Shown here piece after piece: positions 25,970 to 35,222 of a DNA stretch of 64,000 nt (positions are counted from its first letter, which is position 1; every line of letters begins with the position of its first letter). Position numbers and translations under genes: made by a program. Source of the stretch: Asaia sp003994335 (lineage in GTDB: Bacteria; Pseudomonadota; Alphaproteobacteria; Acetobacterales; Acetobacteraceae); assembly GCF_037151175.1 (NCBI RefSeq), contig NZ_JBBCOR010000005.1:124001-188000 (forward strand), read 5' to 3'. Below the pieces are notes generated by a model. It was not told the origin of the DNA and did no database searches. It saw nothing but the letters and a program-made list of their open reading frames with translations.

Positions 25970-27607
25970 TCAATCAGCAAGGGCCTCACGCATGATCGCC
26001 CGATGATGAAGCTGTTCCTTGAGCATGGCCTGGAATACCGAGAATTTGGCCGCGTGATAGCGCGCCGTGCGTGGATCGGGCGCAACCTCGGAGCCGACGC
26101 GGGTCATCTGAGACATGGCGGCGCGCATATCGTCATAGGCGCCCCCCGCAACCGCACCGAGAATGGCTGAGCCAAGCAGCACGGCGTCCGGTTCCTGAGG
26201 CAGCATGATACGGCACCCTGTGGCGTTGGCGTGTTCGCGCAGGAAGACCGGGTTCTTGGTGCCACCGCCTGTGGCGAAGATGGTGTCGATGGCATAGCCC
26301 TTGGCGTTGAGTGCGCGGATGATATCGCGTGTGCCATAGGCAAGCGCCTGGATAGTGCCGAGATAGAGCTTGGCCAGATCATCAAAGGTGGCGGAGAGGC
26401 TCAGCCCGCTCACCATGCCGCGCAGTGTCGGGTCGGCGTGGGGCGAGCGGTTGCCGTGGAAATCGGGCTGAACATGGAACTCGGCGGTCAGTGAGCCGGG
26501 CAGGGAACCCTGCTCGAGTTCCGCCAGACGCTCGTTCAGCAATTCATAGACGGTGCGTCCCTCTTCGTCGGCCTTCTTTGCCAAAACAGGACCATAGGCG
26601 TGAGTTGAAATCACGAAATCAACCAGAGAACCAACGGCGGATTGTCCGGCCTCATTCAGCCAGGTTCCGGGGATCATGGCTTCGGAATAGGGGCCCCAGA
26701 TCCCGTCCACATAGCGGGCATCGCGCGATACGGCCATGTGGCAGCTCGAGGTGCCACCAATCAAGGCAAGGCTGCGATCGAGGGCCGCGTCGTCGACGGT
26801 CTTGCCGGAGGCGGAGCCAATCACGCCGATTCCGCCAGCATGGGCGTCGATCGCGGAAACGCCGACCGGAATACCCGCGGCTAGACCCAGTTCCTGCGCG
26901 GCGGTCTCGCTCAAACCATTGCCGACGGTTTGGCCGAGCGGCAAAACGGTCTGGCCGATACGTTTGTAGTTTTCGGCAACGAGATCGCCCAGGCCGATGG
27001 CCTCGAAATAGGCTGGGTCCCACCCCTTGTCGTGTGCGAGATAGGTCCATTTGCAGACGGTCGAGCAGCAGCTACGGGAATCCGATCCTGTAGCGCGCCA
27101 CGTCAGATAGTCGGGCAGGTCGAAGAAGTACCCCGCCTTCGAGAAAGTATCGGGCATGTTCCGCTTAAGCCAAAGCAGCTTGGGCGTTTCCATTTCGGGG
27201 GAGATCGTTCCGCCTACGTAGCGCAGTACCTCATACTGCCCGGCATTGATCTCATCGGCCTCTTTCATCGCGCGATGATCGGCCCAGAGAATGATGTCCT
27301 GCTCGGCCTCTCCATTGGGATCGACCGAGAGGGGCCTGCCTTCACGGTCGAGTACGACGAGTGAGCAGGTGGCGTCAAAGCCAATCCCGCGAACCGTAAC
27401 GTCGCCCTGCCTCAGTTCTGCCATGGCGGTACGAACGCTCTTGCAGATTGCGGCCCAGATATCGGTCGATGATTGCTGGATGAAATCGGCCTGGGGGCGC
27501 CAGGTCTTGGTGGCGGTCACGCAGGAAGCGAGCTTTTGCCCGTTAAGGGTAAACACGCCGGCGCGTGCGCTGCCTGTACCGACATCGACGCCAATCACAA
27601 CTTCCAT
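25970..27607 (-). CDS. FGGY carbohydrate kinase (D-ribulokinase-like)
   Basis: A 545-residue FGGY-family sugar kinase, longer than typical xylulokinase (~480-500) and closer to the D-ribulokinase/ribulokinase group that includes human FGGY. The N-terminal ATPase motif is DVGTGSARAGVF; FDATCSLVVLD and ILWADHRAM follow. The C-terminal ATP-binding loop is ATGGGTKNPVFLREHA. The substrate is probably a pentulose (D-ribulose or D-xylulose) made by the operon's dehydrogenase. It is the first gene of the operon; the start ATG at 27607 has no strong ribosome site. A palindrome, ACGAATTCGT, sits at 27628-27637 upstream. Confidence 0.88.
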   Translation of the reverse strand: MEVVIGVDVGTGSARAGVFTLNGQKLASCVTATKTWRPQADFIQQSSTDIWAAICKSVRTAMAELRQGDVTVRGIGFDATCSLVVLDREGRPLSVDPNGEAEQDIILWADHRAMKEADEINAGQYEVLRYVGGTISPEMETPKLLWLKRNMPDTFSKAGYFFDLPDYLTWRATGSDSRSCCSTVCKWTYLAHDKGWDPAYFEAIGLGDLVAENYKRIGQTVLPLGQTVGNGLSETAAQELGLAAGIPVGVSAIDAHAGGIGVIGSASGKTVDDAALDRSLALIGGTSSCHMAVSRDARYVDGIWGPYSEAMIPGTWLNEAGQSAVGSLVDFVISTHAYGPVLAKKADEEGRTVYELLNERLAELEQGSLPGSLTAEFHVQPDFHGNRSPHADPTLRGMVSGLSLSATFDDLAKLYLGTIQALAYGTRDIIRALNAKGYAIDTIFATGGGTKNPVFLREHANATGCRIMLPQEPDAVLLGSAILGAVAGGAYDDMRAAMSQMTRVGSEVAPDPRTARYHAAKFSVFQAMLKEQLHHRAIMREALAD

Positions 27608-27714
27608 GGGGACCCATCCAAACTCTTACGAATTCGTCATATTCCCACTCAGCTTCTGGGATGCAATTCACCAATGCGTGTGATCTGTCTCAATCTGTAT
27701 GAGATTTCCAACAA

Positions 27715-27750
27715 AAAACCCGGCATCTTGTGATGCCGGGTTTTGCTTGT
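27715..27750 (-). terminator. Rho-independent terminator for the broken TonB receptor gene
   Basis: AAAACCCGGCATC-ttgt-GATGCCGGGTTTT is a perfect 13-bp stem with a four-base loop. Read on the minus strand it is followed by a T-rich tract, as expected for the receptor ending at 27771. On the plus strand it is also followed by T-rich sequence. Confidence 0.85.
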
Positions 27751-27770
27751 TTTTGGTCAGGGGCGGAGGG

Positions 27771-30718
27771 TCAGAAATTGACCCCGGCCTGGACGAACAC
27801 GTTACGGCCCATGAAGAGGTTGCCGTACTGATAAACATTGCTGTTCGTGGCACCATCAACGACGTAGGGGGGCTTCTTGTCGAACAGGTTGCGCACGCCT
27901 GTCTGGAAGTTCCAGCGGTTCAGCTGATAAGCCAGCGTGATGTCATGCGTGAAGATGCCCGGCGTCTTGTAACGGCCCACGGTGCCTTTCACGAGGTCCT
28001 GAGACTGGTTATTCCAGACCATGCCGCCCGTGTAGCTCATCATGTAGATGAAGCTGAAATCGTCATGACGCCATGTTGCCGTCGCGTAGTCACGCACGCG
28101 GGGCTGGCCCGTGCTGTTATTGTACAGCAGGCGGCCATCATAATTGTACCACTGACCACCCGGCACATATTGCTGCTGGAAGCTGACCAGCTGCTGGAAA
28201 TTGTTGCTAAGGTTCAGGCGATCATGACGTGTGATACGGAAGGTATAGTCCAGATCGAAGTCGATACCGCTCGTGTGCAGGCCGCCAAGGTTTTCATACA
28301 TGGCGGTGGCAGTCTGGATCTGCTGGGTCTGGGCGTTACGCACGATTGCCGAGCAATAGCCGGTGTTTGCGCCGGTATAGCACTGATCAAGCAGATACTG
28401 CGTCCCGATGACGCTGATCATGTTTTTGAGCGTGTAATGCCAGTACTCTACCGAGAGCGAGAGGCCCGGCACCCAGTGCGGCGTCAGCACCGTACCGAAT
28501 GTGTAGGTGCGACCCGTCTCGGGCTTGACTTGGGCATTGCCGCCCTGAAGGGTCGGCACCTGCGCTGAATTGCGCATCTCAAACCCTGGGCCGATGCCCT
28601 GGCGAGCGCATGTGGCGACAACCGTCGCGGAAGACGCACCATAGCTGCCCATCTGCGAGCAGGGATCATAGGCGGTTTCATAGCTCAGCTGCTGACCACC
28701 GAAGAGCTCGAAGATGTTGGGCTGGCGATAGGACGTGCCCAGGGTTCCGCGGAAGCGGATATCGCGGTTTGGCGCCCAGTTGATCGCGACCTTCCAGTTC
28801 TTTGCTGAACCGAAGGTGTTGTAGGACGAATAACGGCCCTGAGCGTCGATCGTCAGATCCTTGGCAAGGAAGGCATTCTTCAGCAGGTTCAGCTTGCCTT
28901 CAAGATAGCCTTCGGAAACATTGAAGCCACCACCGGTATAGGCCTGGGTATTCGTCAGCGTGAGACCCTGTGCCACCAGCGGGTCGGGGCTGTCGCTCAT
29001 CTGCTCGCTGCGATGTTCCATGCCGAGGGCGATACCGAGCTCGCCACCGTTCTTCCAGGGCATCGAAACGACGTGGTTGTTATGCACACGGAAGTTGGTA
29101 TCGCGGAACTGATACTGGATATTTTCGGCTGTTGTGTAGTTGGTGTAGGCAGCGCCCTGCGGCGTCAGCTTGCCAAACGGTGAGGAGAGCTCACAGCCTG
29201 CCGATGCCTGACATACACCCGGATCATAGACGAGGCTGGTGTCCGGGTTGCCTGGATCGGTTGCGCGCAGACCCCAGGTGTTGAGCAGGTTCGCATAGTT
29301 GCCGATGTTCAGGCTGCGGACGTTCTCACGGTTTACACCATAGGTGTAGGATGCATCATACATCCATCCATGAGTGATCTCGCCCTTTGCACCGAACATG
29401 CCGGTCACCGTGTCTGAGGCGCGCTCATAACGGCGGGGCCCCATTCACCCATGCGGCGATAGACGGTTGTGTCCTCACCGAACGGGTTGCCGGGATAATC
29501 GCCGGGAACGACGACCGCGCCGGGAAGGGTGCTCGGCGGGATCGAGCCGGACATGGGCTCGGGCGCCATGAAGCTGTTTGTCGTGCGGTGGCTGTAAAGC
29601 ACGTTCGCATAAACTGTCAGATGCTTGTTCACATCGTAATGTGCATCACCCGACAGCGATGAGTCCTGATAGTTGTTGGTCAGGCTGGAATCGCGATTGA
29701 AGGGGTAGCGATCTGCCTTGGTAAACGGCACGACCGTCTGGCCATTGTCATGGGTCGTGTAGCCCTTGCCATTGCCGCTATCGGGATAGAATACGCCGTT
29801 CGTGCTATAGGAGGAGCCGTAGGTCGGCTGGCCTGAAACCGGGTTTGTCAGCGCTACGGGGTTTGCCCAGGCGCGGTTGCGCTGCATCACGCCGGTCGAG
29901 GTCAGGTACTGACCGAACAGGGTGATGTTGCCCTTGCCGTGGTCGAAGTTCCAGCCCTTGAACGCTGAGAGCATACCCTCGGGCGCGTCGCCATATTGCG
30001 AGATGCTGCCGCGCATCGTGATGTTGCCGGTGTTCACGTCGTGACGCATCTTGATGTTGATGACGCCCGACACGGCATCGGCGCCGTAAAGTTCGGAACC
30101 GCCATCCTTCAGGATTTCCACGCCAGCCACCTGCTGAAGCGGAATGGCGTTGAGATCAACGCAGTTCGAGTTGCCATTGATGGTCGTGCGCTTGCCGTCG
30201 ATCAGCACGAGAACGCGGTTGGTGCCGAGGTTGCGCAGATCGGTACAGGACACACCGCCGCCGCCATTGGTGACAGCGTTCGTCGTGGCACTGGAGCCGA
30301 CGGAAGGCAGGCGGGCAAAGAAGTCTCCAAGATTGTTCACACCCGTCTGGGCGATCTGCTTGGAGGTGATGATCTGCACCGGGTTTGCATTGGTGTTGTT
30401 CGACGTGCTCAGGGCGGAGCCTACGACCGTAATGCTCTCATTCCCGGCGGGAACGGGGCCTGACAGGCTCACGAGTGTGTTGCGTCGCGCGTTGGTGGAA
30501 ACCGGTGCGGATGCTGAAGCGACGGCCGGCGAAGTCGTGCTTGCGGTGCTGGCCATGCGCTTGCCGGCGCTCTTATGCGCTGCCTTGTGATGGGCGGAGC
30601 TGGATGCCTTGACAGGTTTGCTCGTTGTTTCGGCGACAGCTGGCAAACTGGCGCCGGCAAGGATTGTCGCGCCGAGGAGCAGCGAGGTGCGGCAAAGACG
30701 CGTGCGTGTAATGGCCAT
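27771..30718 (-). pseudogene. TonB-dependent receptor, split by a frameshift
   Basis: The N-terminal half runs from ATG 30718 (signal peptide ending near AVAETTSKP, TonB-box-like ESITVVGSAL, plug with VQIITSKQIAQTG) in one frame. The C-terminal half (barrel, last residue Phe) runs in another frame from about 29444. Joined they would give ~980 residues, a normal TBDR. The N frame reads RRMGEWGPAVMSAPQTR and stops at 29405; the C frame reads MGPRRYERASDTVTG. Adding one base in the run ggggcccc (29435-29442) restores RMGEWGPRRYERA. So the break is a one-base deletion in the G4C4 run, or a sequencing error. The ligand is unknown; it lies between the polyol operon and edd. Confidence 0.85.
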
Positions 30719-30810
30719 CGGACACTTTCGCGAAAGGAAATGGAGGCGGAAGGATCTCCGCAATTGCCGCCGAGATGGCACAACGTGATCGAGGGTTTCA
30801 ATCTCGTAAT

Positions 30811-30840
30811 GTGACGTCACCCGATGTAATTGTGACAATT
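30811..30840. promoter_or_regulatory. Two palindromes upstream of the broken TonB receptor
   Basis: GTGACGTCAC (30811-30820) and AATTGT-g-ACAATT (30828-30840) lie about 95-120 nt upstream of the receptor ATG at 30718. They may be operators. The regulator is unknown. Confidence 0.35.
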
Positions 30841-30939
30841 TGATTGCGATGTGTTCCCGATGCAACAGCCAGTTTCTTGCGCGGCGATATAAAAATTTAA
30901 AAAAAAGCCATTGAGGAAAATTTTATTACTCTTGCGCTC

Positions 30940-30967
30940 TTGACCCATAGATCACGGAAACTTTACA
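30940..30967 (+). promoter_or_regulatory. edd: Weak candidate edd promoter
   Basis: TTGACC (30940-30945) and TTTACA (30962-30967) are 16 bp apart, ending about 50 nt before edd. The -10 is poor. It sits in the AT-rich gap (about 300 nt without a gene) that also holds the receptor promoter. Confidence 0.3.
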
Positions 30968-30975
30968 AGGGCGCA

Positions 30976-30993
30976 GCTCGCGAAAACGCGAGC
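30976..30993 (+). promoter_or_regulatory. Hairpin in the edd leader
   Basis: GCTCGCG-aaaa-CGCGAGC is a perfect 7-bp stem with a four-A loop ending 25 nt before the edd start. Its role is unknown. Confidence 0.4.
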
Positions 30994-31018
30994 ACCAAAC
31001 ATCCGTCAGTGAGCTGCC

Positions 31019-33007
31019 ATGTCCGTTCATCCCGTCGTTGCTTCCGTCACAGAGCGCATCATCGAGCGTTCCGCCGTGTCGCGGCGCCGTTATCTCGCAT
31101 TGATGGAGCTCAACCGGCAGAAAGGTATCTCGCGTCCGCGCATGGCCTGCGGCAATCTGGCTCATGCGATGGCCGCCTCGGGCGAGGACAAGGCGCAGCT
31201 CATGCGCGGGGGCGGCGTCAACCTGGGCGTGATCACAAGCTATAACGACATGCTCTCGGCGCATCAGCCTTATGCGCGATACCCCGATCAGATGAAGCTG
31301 TTCGCGCGTGAGATGGGGGCAACCCTGCAGGTGGCTGGCGGCGTGCCCGCCATGTGCGATGGCGTGACCCAGGGGCAGGAGGGTATGGAGCTCTCGCTGC
31401 TCTCGCGGGATAATATCGCGATGGGAACGGCTATCGGGCTGAGCCACGGCATGTTCGAGGGCGTGGCTCTGCTGGGTATCTGCGACAAGATCGTGCCCGG
31501 GCTGCTCATGGGTGCGCTGCGTTTTGGCCATTTGCCAGCGCTTCTGGTTCCAGCGGGTCCCATGACATCGGGTCTGCCGAACAAGGAAAAGCAGCGCGTC
31601 CGACAGCTTTATGCAGAGGGCAAGGTCGATTCCAGCGCATTGATGGAAGCCGAGGCCGCATCCTATCACAGCGCGGGAACCTGCACGTTCTATGGCACGG
31701 CCAACACAAACCAGATGATGGTCGAGCTTATGGGGCTGATGCTTCCGGACTCCGCGTTCTGGAACCCGAATAGCCGTATCCGCCAGGCACTCAACCGCCG
31801 AGCGGTGCATCGCCTGATCGAGATTTCCAGGCCGGGTGAGGACCACCGCCCGCTCGCGCGCCTGGTCGACGAAAAAGCCATTGTGAATGCCGCGGTCGGT
31901 CTGCTTGCTACGGGTGGTTCGACCAATCACGCGATTCACCTGCCAGCCATTGCACGCGCTGCAGGCATCTGTATCGACTGGAGCGATCTCGATACGCTGT
32001 CATCGGCAGTGCCGCTGCTGACACGCGCCTACCCTAATGGCTCCGCTGATGTGAATGCCATGCAGGAGGCGGGAGGGCTGCCCACGCTCATTGCCGCGCT
32101 CTGCGAGGCCGGTATGCTGCATCAGGATATCCTGACCGTGTCCAGGGGCGGTTTCAGTGATTACGCCTGTCGCGCGCGGCTCGAGGGGGAGGCACTGCTC
32201 TACAGCGCTGCGCGCGCCTCGGCGGATCGCAGCGTGTTGCGTGACACGAAGGAGCCGTTCCGCAAGGATGGCGGCATGCGTCTTGTCCAGGGCTCGCTGG
32301 GCCGTGGCATCTACAAGACGAGTGCGGTCGATGAGGACCGTCAGACCATCGAAGCGCCCGCTGCCGTGTTCCAGACCCAGGAGGACGTCATCACGGCCTT
32401 CAAGGCGGGGAAGCTCAATCGCGATGTGATCGTGGTCGTGCGCTTCCAGGGCCCCGATGCCAATGGCATGCCCGAGCTGCATCGTCTCACTCCGACACTG
32501 GCGGTGCTCCAGGACAAAGGCTATCGCGTGGCCCTTCTGACCGACGGGCGCATGTCAGGCGCAAGCGGCAAGGTGCCTGCGGCCATCCATATCTGCCCGG
32601 AAGCACATTCGGGCGGCCCGATCGCGCGCATTCAGGATGGCGACATGCTGCGCATCTGCGCGCGTCGTGGTGAGATTGAAGCGCTTGTCGATCCTGCGAT
32701 ATGGGAGCGTCGCCAGCCTGCAATGCAGCCCTTGCCCGGCATGGGCACGGGGCGTGAGATGTTCGCGCTCATGCGGAGCCGGTCGGATAGTGCGGAAAAG
32801 GGCGGATCGGCCATGCTCGCCGCCATGGAAGACGTGATGGATCGTCACGGCGTGGAACTCGATAAGGATTTTGGTGATGCTCGACACGACAATGCTGGAC
32901 GCCGTGATGACGAAATGTCCGGTCATTCCGGTTCTGGTCATTCCCGACCTGTCTCTGGCGCGTCCGATCGCGCAGGCGCTGGTCGCGGGCGGGTTGACCA
33001 CGCTTGA
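31019..33007 (+). CDS. edd: Phosphogluconate dehydratase
   Basis: A 662-residue Fe-S dehydratase converting 6-phosphogluconate to KDPG in the Entner-Doudoroff pathway. It starts at ATG 31019. Family motifs are CDGVTQGQEGMELSL and ICDKIVPGLLMGALRFGHLP, with LLTDGRMSGASGKVPA near the end. Typical Edd is ~605 residues; the last ~50 here (after VELDKDFG) are a low-complexity tail that simply reads through the start of eda in another frame. A TAA at 32863 in the neighbouring frame lies just before the eda ribosome site, so the tail may come from a late frameshift. Confidence 0.9.
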   Translation: MSVHPVVASVTERIIERSAVSRRRYLALMELNRQKGISRPRMACGNLAHAMAASGEDKAQLMRGGGVNLGVITSYNDMLSAHQPYARYPDQMKLFAREMGATLQVAGGVPAMCDGVTQGQEGMELSLLSRDNIAMGTAIGLSHGMFEGVALLGICDKIVPGLLMGALRFGHLPALLVPAGPMTSGLPNKEKQRVRQLYAEGKVDSSALMEAEAASYHSAGTCTFYGTANTNQMMVELMGLMLPDSAFWNPNSRIRQALNRRAVHRLIEISRPGEDHRPLARLVDEKAIVNAAVGLLATGGSTNHAIHLPAIARAAGICIDWSDLDTLSSAVPLLTRAYPNGSADVNAMQEAGGLPTLIAALCEAGMLHQDILTVSRGGFSDYACRARLEGEALLYSAARASADRSVLRDTKEPFRKDGGMRLVQGSLGRGIYKTSAVDEDRQTIEAPAAVFQTQEDVITAFKAGKLNRDVIVVVRFQGPDANGMPELHRLTPTLAVLQDKGYRVALLTDGRMSGASGKVPAAIHICPEAHSGGPIARIQDGDMLRICARRGEIEALVDPAIWERRQPAMQPLPGMGTGREMFALMRSRSDSAEKGGSAMLAAMEDVMDRHGVELDKDFGDARHDNAGRRDDEMSGHSGSGHSRPVSGASDRAGAGRGRVDHA

Positions 33008-33503
33008 AGTAACGCTCCGTACGGAATGCGCGCTCGACGCTATTCGCGAAATGGCGAAGGTCGAAGGAGCGCATGTCGGCGCCGGAACCGTCCTCAATGG
33101 TGATGACCTGGCGCGGGCCGTCGATGCAGGGTCGCAGTTTATCGTTAGCCCCGGCCTTACGCCGGAAGTGGCGGCTGCGGCGCAGCGACATGACGTGCCC
33201 TTGCTGCCCGGCGTTGCGAATGCGGGGGATATCATGCGTGGGCTCGATCTCGGTCTGAGTCGCTTCAAGTTCTTCCCGGCCATGGCCAATGGCGGTCTTC
33301 CGGCCCTGAAGGCGCTTGCTTCGGTTTTCGGGAAAGTCAGGTTTTGCCCGACGGGGGGGATCAGCGAGGCCAATGCCCCCGAGTGGCTGGCAGAATCCGC
33401 CGTTTCCTGTGTTGGCGGGTCCTGGCTGACTGCCGGGACGTTTGATGCGGCGGCCGTCGAGCAGCGCGCGCGTGCAGCGTCCAGAATGGGCAAGCGCGAC
33501 TGA
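32877..33503 (+). CDS. eda: KDPG aldolase
   Basis: A 208-residue Class I aldolase cleaving 2-keto-3-deoxy-6-phosphogluconate to pyruvate and glyceraldehyde-3-P. The LEVTLRT strand carries the catalytic Glu, GAGTVLN follows, and the Schiff-base Lys is in RFKFFPA. The FCPTGGI phosphate site is present. I chose ATG 32877, with AAGGA 8 nt upstream; the TTG at 32871 is less likely. It overlaps the edd tail by about 130 nt. Confidence 0.93.
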   Translation: MLDTTMLDAVMTKCPVIPVLVIPDLSLARPIAQALVAGGLTTLEVTLRTECALDAIREMAKVEGAHVGAGTVLNGDDLARAVDAGSQFIVSPGLTPEVAAAAQRHDVPLLPGVANAGDIMRGLDLGLSRFKFFPAMANGGLPALKALASVFGKVRFCPTGGISEANAPEWLAESAVSCVGGSWLTAGTFDAAAVEQRARAASRMGKRD

Positions 33504-33507
33504 CAAC

Positions 33508-33553
33508 AGGGCAGGGGCCGATCGCGATTGGTTCCTGCCCTATTTTTTATTTT
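33508..33553 (+). terminator. Rho-independent terminator after edd-eda
   Basis: AGGGCAGG pairs with CCTGCCCT, and the stem extends inward to about 14 bp with G-T pairs. ATTTTTTATTTT follows directly. It begins 5 nt after the eda stop. Confidence 0.85.
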
Positions 33554-33614
33554 AGATTTTATGTTCGCATCGATTGCCAAGGGTAATGGTTTCGCCCGAT
33601 AGACGATCAATGCT

Positions 33615-35219
33615 GTGCAGTATCCCCCTGTTTCGTTTCTGTGGTCTGATGCTGCGTCCATGACGAAGCAGGGGCGCTCCTATTTCGGGTTGGCGGGCGT
33701 GATCGTGCTCGCGATGACGACCGAATTGAACGAGCAGGTCTCCTCACAGTCGCTCCCCGATATTCTGGGCGGACTCGGCCTGAGCCACGATCCCGGAACC
33801 TGGTTCAACAGCCTTTATCTTTCCGCCGAAGTCATGGGCATGGCGCTCGCACCATGGATGGCTCTGACGTTCGGCGTCCGGCGGTTTTCCATCATTGTCG
33901 CGATTGTTGCCAGCCTCTCGGCGGCCTGTATCCCGTTCAACCATCATCTCTCCCTTCTCTATGGTCTGCGGATCATCGAGGGGCTGGCAGGCGGGTTTGC
34001 GGTGCCGCTCCTTCTGCTCGTCGCGCTGCGCGTGCTGGCTCCGCCTGTGCGCCTTTACGGGCTCGCCGCCTATTCGCTCACCGCCACGTTTTTTCCGAAT
34101 TTGAGCACGGCTCTGGCCGGGCTCTGGACCGATCTGGTCGATTGGCGCTTTGTTTTCTGGCAGGCGATACCCTTTGGCAGTCTCGCCATATCGCTGCTGT
34201 GGTACGGTGTACCGCCAGAAGATATGAAACTCGCCCGCATCCGTCACTTTGACTGGAAAGGCGCGCTGCTGATCCTGTTCGGCTTCGGCGCGCTTTCCAC
34301 GATGCTTCAGCAGGGTGACCGGTTCGACTGGTTCAATTCCCCGGCCATCTGCGTGATGGCGCTGATAGCGGGTATCTGCCTGCCGCTTCTCGTCATCAAT
34401 GAGTGGGACCAGCACACGCCTCTGTTCCGGTTCCAATTGCTGGGCAGACGCAATTTCGCCTATGGGGCCTCGACACTCCTGATTTTTCTGGTTGTATCAT
34501 TGGCGTCATCCACCCTGCCTGCCACCTTCCTTCAGGAGGTGGCGGGATACCGCCCGGAGCAGATCTATCCGGTCACGCTCGAGATCGCCTGTATCCAGCT
34601 CATCATGCTTCCACTCATGGCTGTTGTGCTCAACAGCCGCAGTGTCGATAGTCGCGTGGTCAGCCTGCTTGGCATGTGCCTGATCTGTATGGCCTGCATC
34701 GGCGACAGCTTCCTGACCGTAGGCTGGAACCGCAACGAGTTCTACCTCTGGCAGATCTTCATGGGAGCGGGGGAGGCGATGATCGTCATGCCCCTACTGA
34801 TGATGTCGACCAACACGCTGGTTCCCGCCGAAGGGCCATTCGCTGCGGCGATGGTCAATACCCCCCGCGCGGTTTCGCAGGCGATCGGGGTCTGGATGCT
34901 TCAATTGATCCACCGCTGGCGGGGCGGACTTCACTCGGACCGTATAACGGATCGTATCGGAATAGACCGGTTTCGCACATTTCAGGCCAATGCGATCCCC
35001 CTGCAGCGTCCGGCTCCCTTGCTGCCTGATGGGGCCCCGCGCAGTCCAGACGCTCTCGCAACGTTCAAATATCAGGTTGCGCATCAGACAACTGTGCTGG
35101 AACTATCGGACGCCTATCTGATCATAGCCGGAATCACCGTGTTTCTCATGGCCTGGGTTACCCTGCTTCCCCAGCGCACCTATCCGCCCCGCCTCATGTT
35201 CCTGAAGAAAAAAACCTGA
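33615..35219 (+). CDS. MFS drug efflux pump (DHA2/EmrB-like)
   Basis: A 534-residue inner-membrane transporter with about 14 hydrophobic segments, as in the EmrB/DHA2 group. MYFGVRRFS-like loop sequence after TM2 and the EGLAGGF segment in TM4 fit the family. A basic, non-membrane C-terminal end follows. It lies 4 nt before the HlyD gene and is the inner-membrane part of a tripartite pump. The start is uncertain: GTG 33615 or ATG 33660, neither with a strong ribosome site. Confidence 0.87.
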   Translation: MQYPPVSFLWSDAASMTKQGRSYFGLAGVIVLAMTTELNEQVSSQSLPDILGGLGLSHDPGTWFNSLYLSAEVMGMALAPWMALTFGVRRFSIIVAIVASLSAACIPFNHHLSLLYGLRIIEGLAGGFAVPLLLLVALRVLAPPVRLYGLAAYSLTATFFPNLSTALAGLWTDLVDWRFVFWQAIPFGSLAISLLWYGVPPEDMKLARIRHFDWKGALLILFGFGALSTMLQQGDRFDWFNSPAICVMALIAGICLPLLVINEWDQHTPLFRFQLLGRRNFAYGASTLLIFLVVSLASSTLPATFLQEVAGYRPEQIYPVTLEIACIQLIMLPLMAVVLNSRSVDSRVVSLLGMCLICMACIGDSFLTVGWNRNEFYLWQIFMGAGEAMIVMPLLMMSTNTLVPAEGPFAAAMVNTPRAVSQAIGVWMLQLIHRWRGGLHSDRITDRIGIDRFRTFQANAIPLQRPAPLLPDGAPRSPDALATFKYQVAHQTTVLELSDAYLIIAGITVFLMAWVTLLPQRTYPPRLMFLKKKT

Positions 35220-35222
35220 CCC

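Noticed and set aside
25888..26085. 65-residue minus-strand frame over the kinase 3' end as a remnant of the binding protein
   Set aside because: It mostly overlaps the intact kinase gene and shows no binding-protein motif.
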